In this document: one piece after another, positions 11,501 through 23,125 of the stretch
Position numbering within the stretch: the stretch's first letter is position 1
Layout: every line of letters starts with the position of its first letter
From: Pocillopora verrucosa
Taxonomy: Eukaryota > Cnidaria > Anthozoa > Scleractinia > Pocilloporidae
DNA: 64,000 nucleotides
NCBI RefSeq assembly: GCF_036669915.1
Contig: NC_089325.1
Coordinates: 12,604,735 to 12,668,734 of the forward strand
Direction of reading: 5' to 3'
Program-made: the position numbers and the translations under genes
The notes under the pieces: generated by a model
Database searches by the model: none
What the model was told of the DNA's origin: nothing
The model's input: the letters and a program-made list of their open reading frames with translations, nothing else

Positions 11501-14500
11501 CACTGCATTGAACCAAATGCACAATCAGTCACAGCTACTTACCTTCTTGTAGAAACAGGCATCCCCAAAATTGTTGGGACTTGATGTGGGCAAGGAGACT
11601 GGGTTTGTTGCTGCCTCAGCGATTGATGCTAGGTCAATAAAGTTGTTCGGCAAACCTTGCGAGCAGCAAGGCCACCAACTGTTGCTGGCTATTAATCCTG
11701 GACTGACTTACACTGGAACTCTGAACAATAGCACGGTTGAGGAGCGAATGATCTTGTGGTGGGGATGACATTGCATTTGGAAGTGCGTGCAGGTGAAATT
11801 GTGGAAGACATGAAACTGGGATCTGAAATTGTTGATGTGACTACAGAAACTAGGGCAAATGAGTTAAGGGTGATCTCGAGGCTTCTCCTTAGGGTGATGC
11901 CGGGGTTTTGGTTAGGAATGATGACCGGACTGTTGCTTTTGGAGGTATTGTCTGTGTGAGGTTGGGAGAGGTTTTGTTGTAAATTGCTTGTCCCTCTGGA
12001 GAATCATATCTGCAAAGGTCTAACAAGGGAAAAAGTGAGAGCAGGCTTGACTGAAGGCTGTCTGATGATGATGGCAATTTTATGGCAGACTCCTTCTGTG
12101 GAAGATTTAATCCTGCAACTGCTAGTGCAACTTGGGTTTTCTGTTCAGGTCCTGATCTGCTCACAGCAGTGCTTTCCATTTTGTCACACTAGCAGTAGTA
12201 ACAACCGGTTTTTGCACCATTAACACAGAAGTAGGGGCTGCCATATCAGTGATTATCCGGTCTGACTGTGCAAGATTCTTCAAAACTGACAAAGCTGTTG
12301 CTGCTGTTGTTGCAGCCAAAGATGGTGCATGTGCTGGTGATGTGATTGCAGGAGGACTTCCAATGCCCACTACTGAGGAAGCAACACTTGGCATGCCCTT
12401 AACATCAGTGCTGCCAGAATTCTACAAGACACAACAGTACATCTCAATACACTAGTCAGAAAAAAATAAATACACAATCAGCTTGTAAATTCATTTTATT
12501 CATGTTCTAAGTACTTCCGCCTCTGATTCCAAGATTAGATGTAAGTCCACAGACTCAATTTAAGGTTTGATTTCACTGCCATGAGTGAGGAAGTCAATGA
12601 TAATATATACTGACCTGACTGGTTGACCGGGGAGACTAACACTCTGGTGAGCATTCTGGAGATTCTCCTTGTTTCTTGGGGCCAGGAGCTATGGAGAGGA
12701 ATGTAATTAGGTCAAAAGCCTGTCCAAGTTTTACTCAGGAGGGAAAAAAAATACTGATAAAAAAAACCTATACTAACCAATATAGACGTTTTGACAGGGA
12801 GTCAGAGAAGAGTTAAAAATACCTTTGATTGGCTTTGACATTTTCTCCCAAACCAAACAATCAGAAAACAAAAGCAAAAAGGACAAATTACAACTTTATT
12901 GCTTTAATTCTCATATGCTTCAGGAATTTTCATTGAATTTTTTGTTTCAGTTCTCACTGGCTCTAGTAATATTTTGGTTCTAGTTTAACCACATAAAAAT
13001 TGCACTTGAAATACCTTATGACAAATCTTACCTTTCTTAGGGGCTTTAGCTCTGAAAGGAGAAATAAAACATTAAGTTTGAACATCATAATTATTTCAAT
13101 TCATTGTAATCAATAGATGCCTTATGAATAAAAATGTTTCTCTTACGGAGGATGGGTGTACTTGAAATGTGCCTGCTTGCTTTCTTTGAGGAGAATTCTG
13201 AGAGAAACAAACATAGAAGAAAATTAGATTTAATAAGATGTAATATTCTAATCTCGCAGAAAAAAAAGCATTAGGCTCAGTTCAGATGTCATGCTTCTGC
13301 TTGCTGAACTTAATTCAAGAATTGAGTTTGACGAAATCAAACTTTCTTATTAAGTTCAGCAAAGCAATTAAGTTCAACGAGCTCTGATCAACTGGGCCTA
13401 GATCAACAAAATCTATGGATTAATTCAGCAAGTATGGATCAAGTGCCAACCTGCTTGTCATCCAGCCCTTTGGCCACAGTGGCCGTACATCATTTTCAAA
13501 GAATAGCTAGAAGAAAATTGCACATTATAAGAACAAAAAAAATCCATAACCTGGTGGAAATTAAAAAAGAGAGAGAAAACTTGGAACTTTTATGCATCTT
13601 AACAATGGACATGCAACTAATGTAACCCTTAGATAAGGTCGTAGATGTTTTTCAAAGCCAAAATACAAGATAACTACATAATACTAGAATTATAAAAAAA
13701 CTTTTACTCAATGGTCTGACATAGAATACATACAGAAAGTTTGCTCAATGCACATAGTTTTCTTTGCCTTCCCCCCCCCTTGTAAGGCTCAGAAAAATAT
13801 TACTTATTTAACCCTTCAATTCCCAAGATTCATAAGTAATTCTCCTTATTGTCTGTGATACAGTTCTTGTGATGTTAGATTGGAGAATTTGATATTAGAT
13901 CAACTTGTAATCCCTTAATTGATATTTTTCTTTATTCTCATCACTTGTTTGCTTGATATGGTATTGATATTGTAAGGAGAAATTCTGTCTTGGTGAGTAA
14001 AGGGTTAACTAGCAAAGAATCTGCATACAATCAAATAATGTGCATATGTTACCTTCAACTGTTCCTCAGCAGATTGAGTTCTAGTCTTTGACATTTCAAA
14101 AATTTTGATTTTCATTTGAACAACATCACATAGAAGAGTCCTGATTGAGAGAAAGTTTTAAGTTAACAGATCAAAATTCCTATGTACTAAGAGTCCACTG
14201 ACAAAATCAATGTCAAAAGGAACAAGAAAACTATTCTCAGCAAAGCATTTATCATTGTGCAACAAATGAAAATTATGTGTAGTAGTAAATTGCATGACTT
14301 CATATATACCTTAATTCTTCTGTCCAAATAAATTTGCGCTTTGGAACATTCTTCTTTGCTTTGTCCTCTGGCTGGGCAGGTGCCTTCAATTAAAGGGAAA
14401 AAAAATTCAATTCTTCACAGCTAAACTATCATCAGTCTTGCCTGTTGGATCACTAAGGTAACAAAAATTAATTTTCATGAATTTAATTTGTTCCCAAAAT

Positions 14501-17500
14501 GGAAATTCAGCCTAAATTACACCAGTCATAAACACAGAGAATAAAGTTTTCAAGAACTTGGGTACTAGCAAAAGCAGAAAGTGATTTACAAATAGTTAAA
14601 CCTACATTAGGATCTGTAGGGGTGGTGATTTCATCATTTTTCTCTGTATCTTCAACTAGCTCCATAGCAGATTTGAAAAGTTCCTTCTGCAATAAAAGAT
14701 GTCACAATACTAAGGATTAGTAGATGTTCTGATCAAAATCCAGAGCAATATTTCAAGGTTGTCATCAAGTTCATAAAGTTGCTTTTTTACATACTATTAA
14801 ATGAAATAATTAAAATATTCTTGCTACCCTTTCTTCTCAACAGAGCTACAGTATGGCCATTTGATATCTTAAATAAAATGATAAATTTTTAGTGTGTACC
14901 CAATAGAAAAATTTCATTCAAGCTTATTCTCCATCAACTGTCAACTAAAGGAAGGAGGTAAGATCTTGAAAGATAGTACCACCAACAATTATCATTACAC
15001 CCACGAAAGATGATTTGTGCTTGTCACAGAAGAGAAGAAAAAGCCCAAGCCCCCTCTCATGGGACCTTTTTTTTTTCCCTTCCGCCCACACAACTTGTAG
15101 CAGATCAAATGTTTTTAAAACATCTTTCTTCATTCAAGAACTAGGCTCCAAATTTACCACCTCTCTTAATATATCTCTCTACCTTGTGATCTTCTGAATT
15201 CTCTCCATCTTGTTTGGCACTGCTGAAGGAAAGATAAGAGAAAACAGATTATACTAAAACTTCACCCAGAAAGGACTGACTGGCCATGGAGAAGAATCAC
15301 AAGTCAGAAAAAACTCAAGAGTATTTTCCTTCAGTGGCAAGCCAGGTACATTTAACTTACCTTTGTTTTTTACTTTCTTCCTCCACATGTTTTTTTACTT
15401 CTTCTTCAAATCTCTTAGTTTGTTCTGGTATGACACGATCTACAGCTGAGAAGACCAGATCAGAAAGGTATCAATAAAAACTTTTTTCATTCCAAAAATC
15501 TTGCAGTCATTACATATATATACACTTCTGAAGCAATTGCAAACACAAACATGTCCCATGCTTCAAACAACTCTTCTAATCACTACATTGCCATCAATAA
15601 ACCCAGCAACTTGGTGAGCATTTTACATTTCTACCTCAGAAAACTACCAATGGTGGCATGTAATGTTTAAGAGATAAATTTTATGGCCTACCTGCTTTGA
15701 GTTTAGCCATTGGCTCCCTCAGTCGCCCAGCCTGAACAAAACAGAGAATTACAGTTCACTAGTCAATAACAGTCAAGACTTTTGAAACAACCTCCTAACC
15801 AATAAATAATTTGACTACCAATACAATGTAAATGGAAAAGTGGCACCGACTCACTCTGCGTTACCTGATCATTAAGCAGAAGGTTCTTTGCTCTCTTTAC
15901 CAAAGTTTCCTTTGTACATGGCAGATAGAAAGCTAAAAATTCATAAATTCCCTGCAATTGAAGTGAAATTTTCAAATAAGTTCTTCTTTAGGTTGACAAA
16001 ATTAATCCCTTACAGAGTACAGAATGGGAGACAAAACTGGACTCCCATTCAAAAGGTCTGCCACTCTTTTGCCCTTCCCCTCCCCCTCTCCCCACAACTG
16101 CCTCTATCTCCAAATCAAACATGGCCAGTTGAATAGATGATCGCAAGATTCTTAACATTAGCTTGCCCTAATAAGACACCTGCACTGTAGGCTAAACCTG
16201 GCCAGGTCATTGTATTGTTTTCTTGCGCAAGATAGTTCACTCTCAGAGCCTCTCTTCAGCATAAATGGGTAACAAGGAAATGTCACAGAAGGGGAAAGGG
16301 GATGCAATATGTAAACTAGTGAAGCAATACTCCCAGCTGCTTTCAAAGTGGACACCACCTGGCCCAAGTGTTGAATTAACTTTTTTCAGAGGACATACCT
16401 ATGTATTCAACATTACCACACAGGTTAACTGTCAATTTGCAATCTACATTATCCCTCCACCAATGATTCAATAAACCATATATAAATAAGCACACATGTG
16501 ATTTTGATCATTCCTTACCGTTCGAACTTTACTGCTGAGAGTTACAGATTTGGTGGCAAGTCTATAGAGGAGATGAAAGCAAAAACAATTATTTAAAGGA
16601 CTCGATACACATTGTAGTATTCCATATCTTCCCTGTGACAAACAATATTTTAGTCTTTGCTTACACATATTTAAACAATTTCCTGCTGCTGCTGTTGTTG
16701 TTATTTAAGAGCCTAGCAAGGCAAAGCAATAGCAAAAGAAGTAAAGCCTCAAAGTTACAAGTATAACAAGTAAACGCATCCTACTTTTCCAGGTGATTAT
16801 ACTGTATATCACATTCAAAGGGAGGTTAGCAACATTTAAAAAGAGCAATTAGTACCAAACAAAAGTATACTTACTCAAGCAACATAAGGTTGACATCAGA
16901 GTTGAAAAACTTGCATTTCCCTTCCATACTGCCACTACCTGCTTGCTTTAGTTTCAAGATGCAACTTTCAACATCTGTCGGCAAACACTGTGGAAGATTT
17001 GGTTCTGTCACCTCTCCTGAGGTGGCAATTGCTGGCTGGATTCCATTTTGAAGCAGAGAAGAAGGTGAGGAACTAATGCCTTTATCAGGTGGTGCACTTC
17101 CTGTGTTTTCTGTCAATGCAACATTGCTGTTGCCATTCACCAAAGTAGAAGTGCCTGGTTCAGTTTTAACAGCTCCATGATTGCTGACTTGTGGAGCATT
17201 TGGTAATTTTTCTGGCGATAAATGGTTTGTCACTGCACCATTTGTTCCTTGTGAAATCAAACTAGGTGTTGTAGAAGAATTCAAAGAGGCAGTTGTTAAA
17301 GTCAGAGAAGTTTTTGCAGTGGAAGAAGAAGATGAATTGTTTGAATTGTTAGTATTCCCAATACTATGCTTCTTTTTGGATTTCTTCTCTTTTTCCTTCT
17401 CGCCACTAAAAGAATTCAAATTACAAAAATGACAATTAACAGACTGAGTGCAGTTATACCATTACAGCTGTGAAAAACAAAACTATGACTAAAAACAATT

Positions 17501-20500
17501 CTAAAGAAGTTTCCCAAAAAGAGAGTAGCTTTCCTTAAACTTATGGATTGATCAATTCAATGCCCACTTTACTGTTAACTCATCCTTACTTTACTTTGCG
17601 AAAGGTGCTATGTGATAGCGCTGGTTTGAAAGGTAATTGCACAACAAAGAGATGAGGTTCTTTAGAGGAATAAAGACTAGTTACCACTATATCAACCAGA
17701 CCTCAAAAGTATAAAAAGATACAACCAATCAAAGCTAAGAATACTGCATTAACAGAGAGGAAGGAAAGTCTGGCTGTGAATGTAAAACTAAAACATTTAC
17801 AAGAAACAGAGTAAAGAAGAATCCATTCTGACACAAAAATTTGAGGTGGCAGTATATTTACATCTGACAATACATGTACCTTGAGCTCTTCCGTGGCTTC
17901 TTTTCTTTGTCCGATTTCTTCCTTTCCTTCTTTTCACTTGGGATCTTGACTTTCTTGACTTTAGGCACTTTTGGAATTTTCTGGAAAAAAAAAAAGAAAA
18001 AAAAAAAAAAAAAGGATCTCCATCAATCACAAGAAATGTCTGTGCCATCTTGGAGGAATAAGTTTTTTTTACCCACACTTATGAAATCACAATTTTTTTT
18101 TTCCTTTTTTTTTTAAAATTCAAATAATAAGCATAAAATTTTCCATCTTTTTCTTTCACATCCATCACTTTTGACATTACAGATCATAAACCCAGTGTAT
18201 GGCCTAGCTTCTAATTGAGTTCTCTATAAGGCTCAGCAGTAGAGTAGCACCAAATTATGTTGAAAATGTGAGCCATACAGGCATAATTAGTAATAGAAAT
18301 TACTACCTTGGGAGATTTAAGCTTAACCTTCTTCACTTTCTTAAAGTCCTCATCATCACTGAAATTCAAAGCACAACAACATTAGTATTCATGTTGCACT
18401 GTACTACCAACCACCAAACACAGGTCAACAAATCCGTGGCTTTTATTGAAAATCTTGTTGCCAAATTTTTCCTTCTTGCCACAAAGGTCAAAATGGTCAT
18501 AACTTGGACCATTATGACTGACATCAAACACACCACACTTTACAGCTAGATATGTACCTTTCACCTCCTGGGGACACAGGTCTGAAGTTCAGTGTACCCT
18601 GGTTGATGTAGAAGCCACCATGCTCTGTTGTCCAATCAGCTGGTAGCAGCTCATCATACTAAACAATGAACAAGACAAATTAAAAATCTACAGCTCTTCA
18701 AAAATCTGAGAACAGTAAAATCACATGGATTGTGCATATTTAGAGAAACTAATCAGTGCCATCCGAAAAGCCTTGATCTTTATCTACAGCACTATTGTCC
18801 AACAAACTCTTGTAGGTAGTTAAAAGCTTTATTTAAAAAAGATGAAAAAAGCACAGTGATATACAATGTACCAGTTCCTGGAGTACATATACTCAAAAGT
18901 AGATCTGATAATTCTTCAGAGCTGTGCATTGAGTATAGGGTACAAAATCAAGTGAACCTCAAGTAACATACTCATATACTTGACCCGTGTCATAGCAACA
19001 CCTGATTTCCACTAATTTTCAACCCTTAACTCCTACGAGCAACCAAAACAGAACTTCTCTTTCTACTGTCAATACAATATTAAGTGGACAAGAGATGAGA
19101 ATAAAGAAATGCCAATTACAGGATTATTAGAAGACCCACTACTAAATTCTCTGAACTAACATCAGAAGAACTAAATAATTGAGATCTGGTAACGAAAGGG
19201 TTGACAGATGTAGATGAAAGTAAATTGTTTGAGTCCAGAGCTAAAACTTGATCATTAAGTCTAACTATGCAAGTGAAAGTTGTCCTGGAAAGTGCTATTA
19301 ACAGTGACAAAAGCTGATGCTTTGACCTAAGAAGAAATCTTTCTCAATGAACACTGATGACTTCTACTAGTGTTTTCATGAAATAAGTCACTGTCTGTAT
19401 CTGTAGTTCCTTTCAAGAATACTCACACTTGAACAAACATACCACAAGATCAGAATTATAACAATAAGCAAGGGTAATAATACACTGCAACAATCCCATT
19501 TTTAGCAAAATATCCAAAAGTTCCAAGAGTCACTCACAGCCTCACTATCATCAACAAAAGGGTCTGTCTCATCATAGCCATAAGTGACATCAATCAAATC
19601 CTATAAAATAAAGACAATAAAAACATTATGAGAAGAACATTAACAGGGTCCTGGAGTTCCAATGATCTGGTAAATTAAAGCAACAACTGGCTCTTTATTT
19701 ATTCTAGATCTGGCACAAATACATTCAGGGTTGTTTTATTAAGATTATTAGTAACTAGACTGTGACACAAGGTAATCAGTACTACATAGCTTTATTTCCA
19801 TTAATGCCATGCTTCAAGCTGAAAAATTGAGCTCAGAGTAGACAGTGAAATGCCACTGTTACCAGCATATTTTGACAACCCTAGTATTTAAAGCAGCTAT
19901 ACCATGCTTATTTGAAGTGTCTTTAAGGGGTGGGGGGGAGGGGGGGGTGTCATTTAAACTGTGATCCTTGCTTGAAGTAAACCTTTCTTTAATTGTTTAC
20001 CATGGCAGAATTAGACCAAAACGTAAAAATCAACTTGAACCACCAAAGGGGTGAAAAAGGAGTGTGTGAATAACATCATGCACTAGAAAAATATTTGCAA
20101 CGTCATGTTATTTCCCATTGCACATTCCAATCCGTATGGGAATTTATTAGTGTCAGATCTAGAGCAAGATTGTACGATTGGTGTAGTTTGAAAGTAGTTG
20201 TCTCTATTGGTCTAGAGAGGAAAATTGCAATACTCTTAAGAAGCACTGATGGCATACATTTCTGTTCACTATTTACATCTGAATCATCTGCTACTTTAAT
20301 TAGTCAAAGCAGTGAAATAACTGTCATGATCTGAAATCAATCTTAATCTTTGCCCGCTAGCACTGGCTATTAGAAAATCCCAAAAGATCACTTGAGAACT
20401 GTGTTGTTCCCTGACACCTGAAGACCTGCTAAGAATTTGACAAAATACAGAGACCACCAGCACACTAACCAAGGGTACTGAGACTCCCGATATAAAATAA

Positions 20501-22241
20501 CTGACACGGAAATTAACGATGTGGACAGCACTGACATGATCAGTAACAATTAAGGGGTTGACTTCAATGAAATTACATCACATCAAGAGGTAGTAGCAAA
20601 GAGAGTTACCAGTTGATTCACAACACAGAAATAGAATCAACTCAAGCTGTGCAAGTCACATTTGGTCTGATTTCGGAGTGACCCTTTGATTAAGTCAATT
20701 TATAAGAACACAAAAGCTATGCACCTTGTACATGGTTGCAGAGAAGAGAGTTGCATTGCAACACAAGTTAAATAACTATGTATTTTTAAAAATGGTACCA
20801 AATAGTCAGGGTTGATAATTGATATTGTTGAATATCGTAACAAGATGAACGAAAATGAAACCTATAGCAGAGAATGAACGTTCTCGCGGTTCTTATTCCA
20901 TCGATCAGATTGTTAAATAAAGTAACCGGAAACAGAATTTAGTAACCCTTCACTATTTCCTGTTCGATAGAAATCAACTGCGATCTTAGAGTTCGATTAA
21001 AGGAAAAATAAAAACCTGCAAATATTGAGACTTAAATTTGTCATTACATTCAATATAGGTAAGATCCACGATTTAATGGGAAAAATCTTCACGCACAAGC
21101 AACAATCTCGATTTTAGCCGGTAGCGTGTTTAACAGAAGCGAACAACTTTGTAAATAACGCTAAACTCTCGCGACGTATTAATATCACAAATTAACTGCA
21201 CATTATAACTGGTATACAAGAAAATACAATAAAGAAATCATGCTTTTAAGGATTTCAATGTTCCCTAAACAAAAGAGTTGAAGTCAAAAACGTTTTAAGA
21301 TCTTCGAAAAGGCAATTGGAACAAAAACAAGGTCATGTCAAACAGACAATAAATAAGTAGAGTAGCGTAAGCGCTACTCAAAACAAGTGGTTCGAATTAT
21401 TTTGATTTTACGTTCACGACTGTCGTATCATTACGCCCTCATAACACACTGGTTTAGCCCAATAAAAAACCCTCTAAAGTCACAAGCAATTAGTGTCGTT
21501 TTAATCTTTGTAGCAGCGCAAATGAAATACACACGAACTAACGAGTGAAATTGCAAAGGAGCGTAACTCTTGCGGTAGTGCACAAACGTAAGAAACAACA
21601 CACTACATCAATGAGCAGATAACACGAATTTTGATTTACCTCCACTCGATCTTTTCTACGCTTCTTTGGTTTAGGGGCCTGTTGAAAAAAAAAAAAAAGC
21701 AACGCGTTTCAGGACTACGGTCCAAAACACTAGAAGGACATAACATCACGCATTACATTTTGCACGGCTTCACAGAACTGCGGTTTCTAAGGAATCTAAC
21801 GTACTAGTCAAACATAAATTTTCACCTCACCAAGCTGCAAAACTTACATATTTCTCCTCAAACTTTTTAGCCAAAGCTTTGAGTTTTTCGTCTTCTTTTC
21901 CCTCATCGTCCCACGGAGTTTTCTCCGGGGTATTATTGATCTGCGCAAGAACGAAAAAAAATCCCGCGAATTAAAAATCAGTATCATGTACTCCGGCGAC
22001 AAAAACAGCAATGCATCGACGTGACTCGCTGATAAAATGGCTTCAGCTCTTAAGAGGAGACTTCGTACACTAAAGTATTACCCACCTTAGCGGCCTTTAC
22101 AAGGTCCAGAAACGAAAACTCCGGGCACTTTTTCTCGTCGCTTTCCGTAAGGGAAAGCTCGAAGCGTAGAGTCTTGATGTTTTCTGGATTTTTCCCGAGT
22201 GCATCCACTCTTTCCGAAGGAAACGGGTTAGCTTTTTCCAT
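8564..22241 (-). CDS. UBN: Ubinuclein (UBN1/UBN2 homologue), HIRA-complex subunit, with disrupted reading frame
   Basis: Ubinuclein binds HIRA and histone H3.3 for replication-independent chromatin assembly in the nucleus. Exons (minus): 22086-22241, 21848-21941, 21640-21678, 19538-19600, 18558-18658, 18307-18358, 17880-17980, 16875-17405, 16519-16561, 15865-15951, 15692-15731, 15361-15445, 15183-15222, 14606-14686, 14310-14383, 14053-14140, 13451-13506, 13147-13197, 13032-13051, 12615-12688, 11543-12421, 10247-10543, 8564-8625. The HRD is clear: [35 protein letters not shown], then [14 protein letters not shown] Lys-rich and Ser/Thr-rich linker follows. The middle domain has [39 protein letters not shown] and [10 protein letters not shown]. 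The C-terminal part is disordered and ends SSPFMPRFS. Breaks seen: exon 2 has one extra base, exon 20 carries an in-frame TAG, and exons 21-22 switch frames. Identity is firm; integrity of the C-terminal half is uncertain. Confidence 0.88.
10935..11425 (-). repeat. tRNA-derived SINE interrupted by an inverted-repeat element
   Basis: Read on the minus strand, 11319-11425 resembles the head of the SINEs at 46998-47290 and 58535-58767, with GACCTCTCG-type and TTGGGCAA phrases. 10935-11098 continues with CTCTCACA-type sequence, CTCCACC and the tail phrase CAATAGACTGGTCATCCCAGC. The two halves are separated exactly by the element at 11099-11318. Confidence 0.65.
11099..11318. repeat. Inverted-repeat element, family B, nested in a SINE
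   Basis: Runs from AACCCTTTCAATCCCAAAAGTG to AGTTAAAGGTTT. It carries the family B phrases GTGATTAACATG, CAAACTTATCAGG, GATCTAACACCAGATTCT and TTACAAGGAAAT. Confidence 0.75.
13810..14006. repeat. Inverted-repeat element, family A
   Basis: About 197 bp in an intron of ubinuclein, from AACCCTTCAATTCCCAAG to GTAAAGGGTT. It contains AGGAGAAATTCTGTCTTGG and TTTATTCTCATCAC, which are reverse complements of phrases shared with the other family A copies. Confidence 0.8.
19021..19202. repeat. Inverted-repeat element, family A
   Basis: Runs from AACCCTTAACTCCTACGAGC to CGAAAGGGTT inside an ubinuclein intron. It shares GATGAGAATAAAG, AAATTCTCTGAACTAACATC and GAGATCTGG with the other copies. Confidence 0.75.
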
Positions 22242-23125
22242 ATTCCATCAAGAGAAAACCGAAAACACGGTCCACCTCACCGGACCCTTTGTTAAACCCC
22301 ATAGAGGCAAACCTTATCCATCTTGAACTTGCCCGCTTCTCGCACCAAAATTCAACACTTTACACTACTGCGCATGCTCAGTGGCCAACTGCGCAGTCGC
22401 AGTGCGATTTTTGGTGGCACTGGCTTCGAAGTTTCTCTCTCGGTGGAAATTTCAGAGAATCTACAACAAATCGAGCAATCTTCCAAAATTCGATTTTTGC
22501 CTCGGAATGGGCTGAAAACGCAGAGAACGTGCCTAAAATGACCCAAATGTGAAGAAAACGCGAAAAAAATTGTTTGGATAAATTTTAAAATTACGGTTTT
22601 CTGTTCCCCTTAACTGTCTAAAATCCCAAAATGTGATCCTTTTTATGTCCAAAATGGCGAGATATTCGAAAACGTGTACGAATCAGGCCGCTACGCCCCA
22701 CCCGACGCTCAAGAACGCACATGTTTCCACAGAATCGCCAGCTTAACTACATTATGCAAAGCCCCCATTGTTTGCCCCTGATCAATTTTTCAGCGCTACA
22801 TGTACCTGATACGCGCTTATGCTTGCGTGAAAAAAGCGCTTTTGTTGGCTGATCGCGGTTGAAAATGACAGATGCTATACCAACCCATCACTGTAATTGG
22901 ACGCATTGCTGACTATATTTACAGCTCAACAGAACAATATTGCGTGAAATTCACAACTCACTTCCGGTTTCATTATATTTCCGCTGACAAATCGCAGGCT
23001 AATCTGCGCGTGACAGCACTAAACATGGCGAAAAGTTAGCTCGGTAATGGCGGCGAACTTCTAAACTTTTTGTGATCAAGGAACCGCGAGTCTTCTTGGT
23101 TTGGGACTTTTCTGACAACCTCAAA
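22242..23125. promoter_or_regulatory. Bidirectional promoter region between ubinuclein and the HIS2-like gene
   Basis: The start codons of the two divergent genes are 884 bp apart, so both 5' UTRs and promoters must lie here. The stretch is locally richer in CpG than the flanking introns (near 22270-22460 and 22700-23060). It contains TGCGCATGCTCAGTGG (NRF1-like) and an ETS-like CACTTCCGG near 22960. No TATA box stands out. The ORFs in this stretch do not look coding. Confidence 0.5.

Noticed and set aside
17797-18116. Lys-rich ORFs on both strands around 17.8-18.1 kb
   Set aside because: They are the out-of-frame or read-through versions of ubinuclein exon 7 (17880-17980) and adjacent poly(A)/poly(T) tracts.
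23072-23125. N-terminal extension of the histidinol-phosphatase from a GTG at 23072
   Set aside because: The start would be non-ATG, the added residues do not match the family, and the ATG at 23126 places HSHSG where expected.
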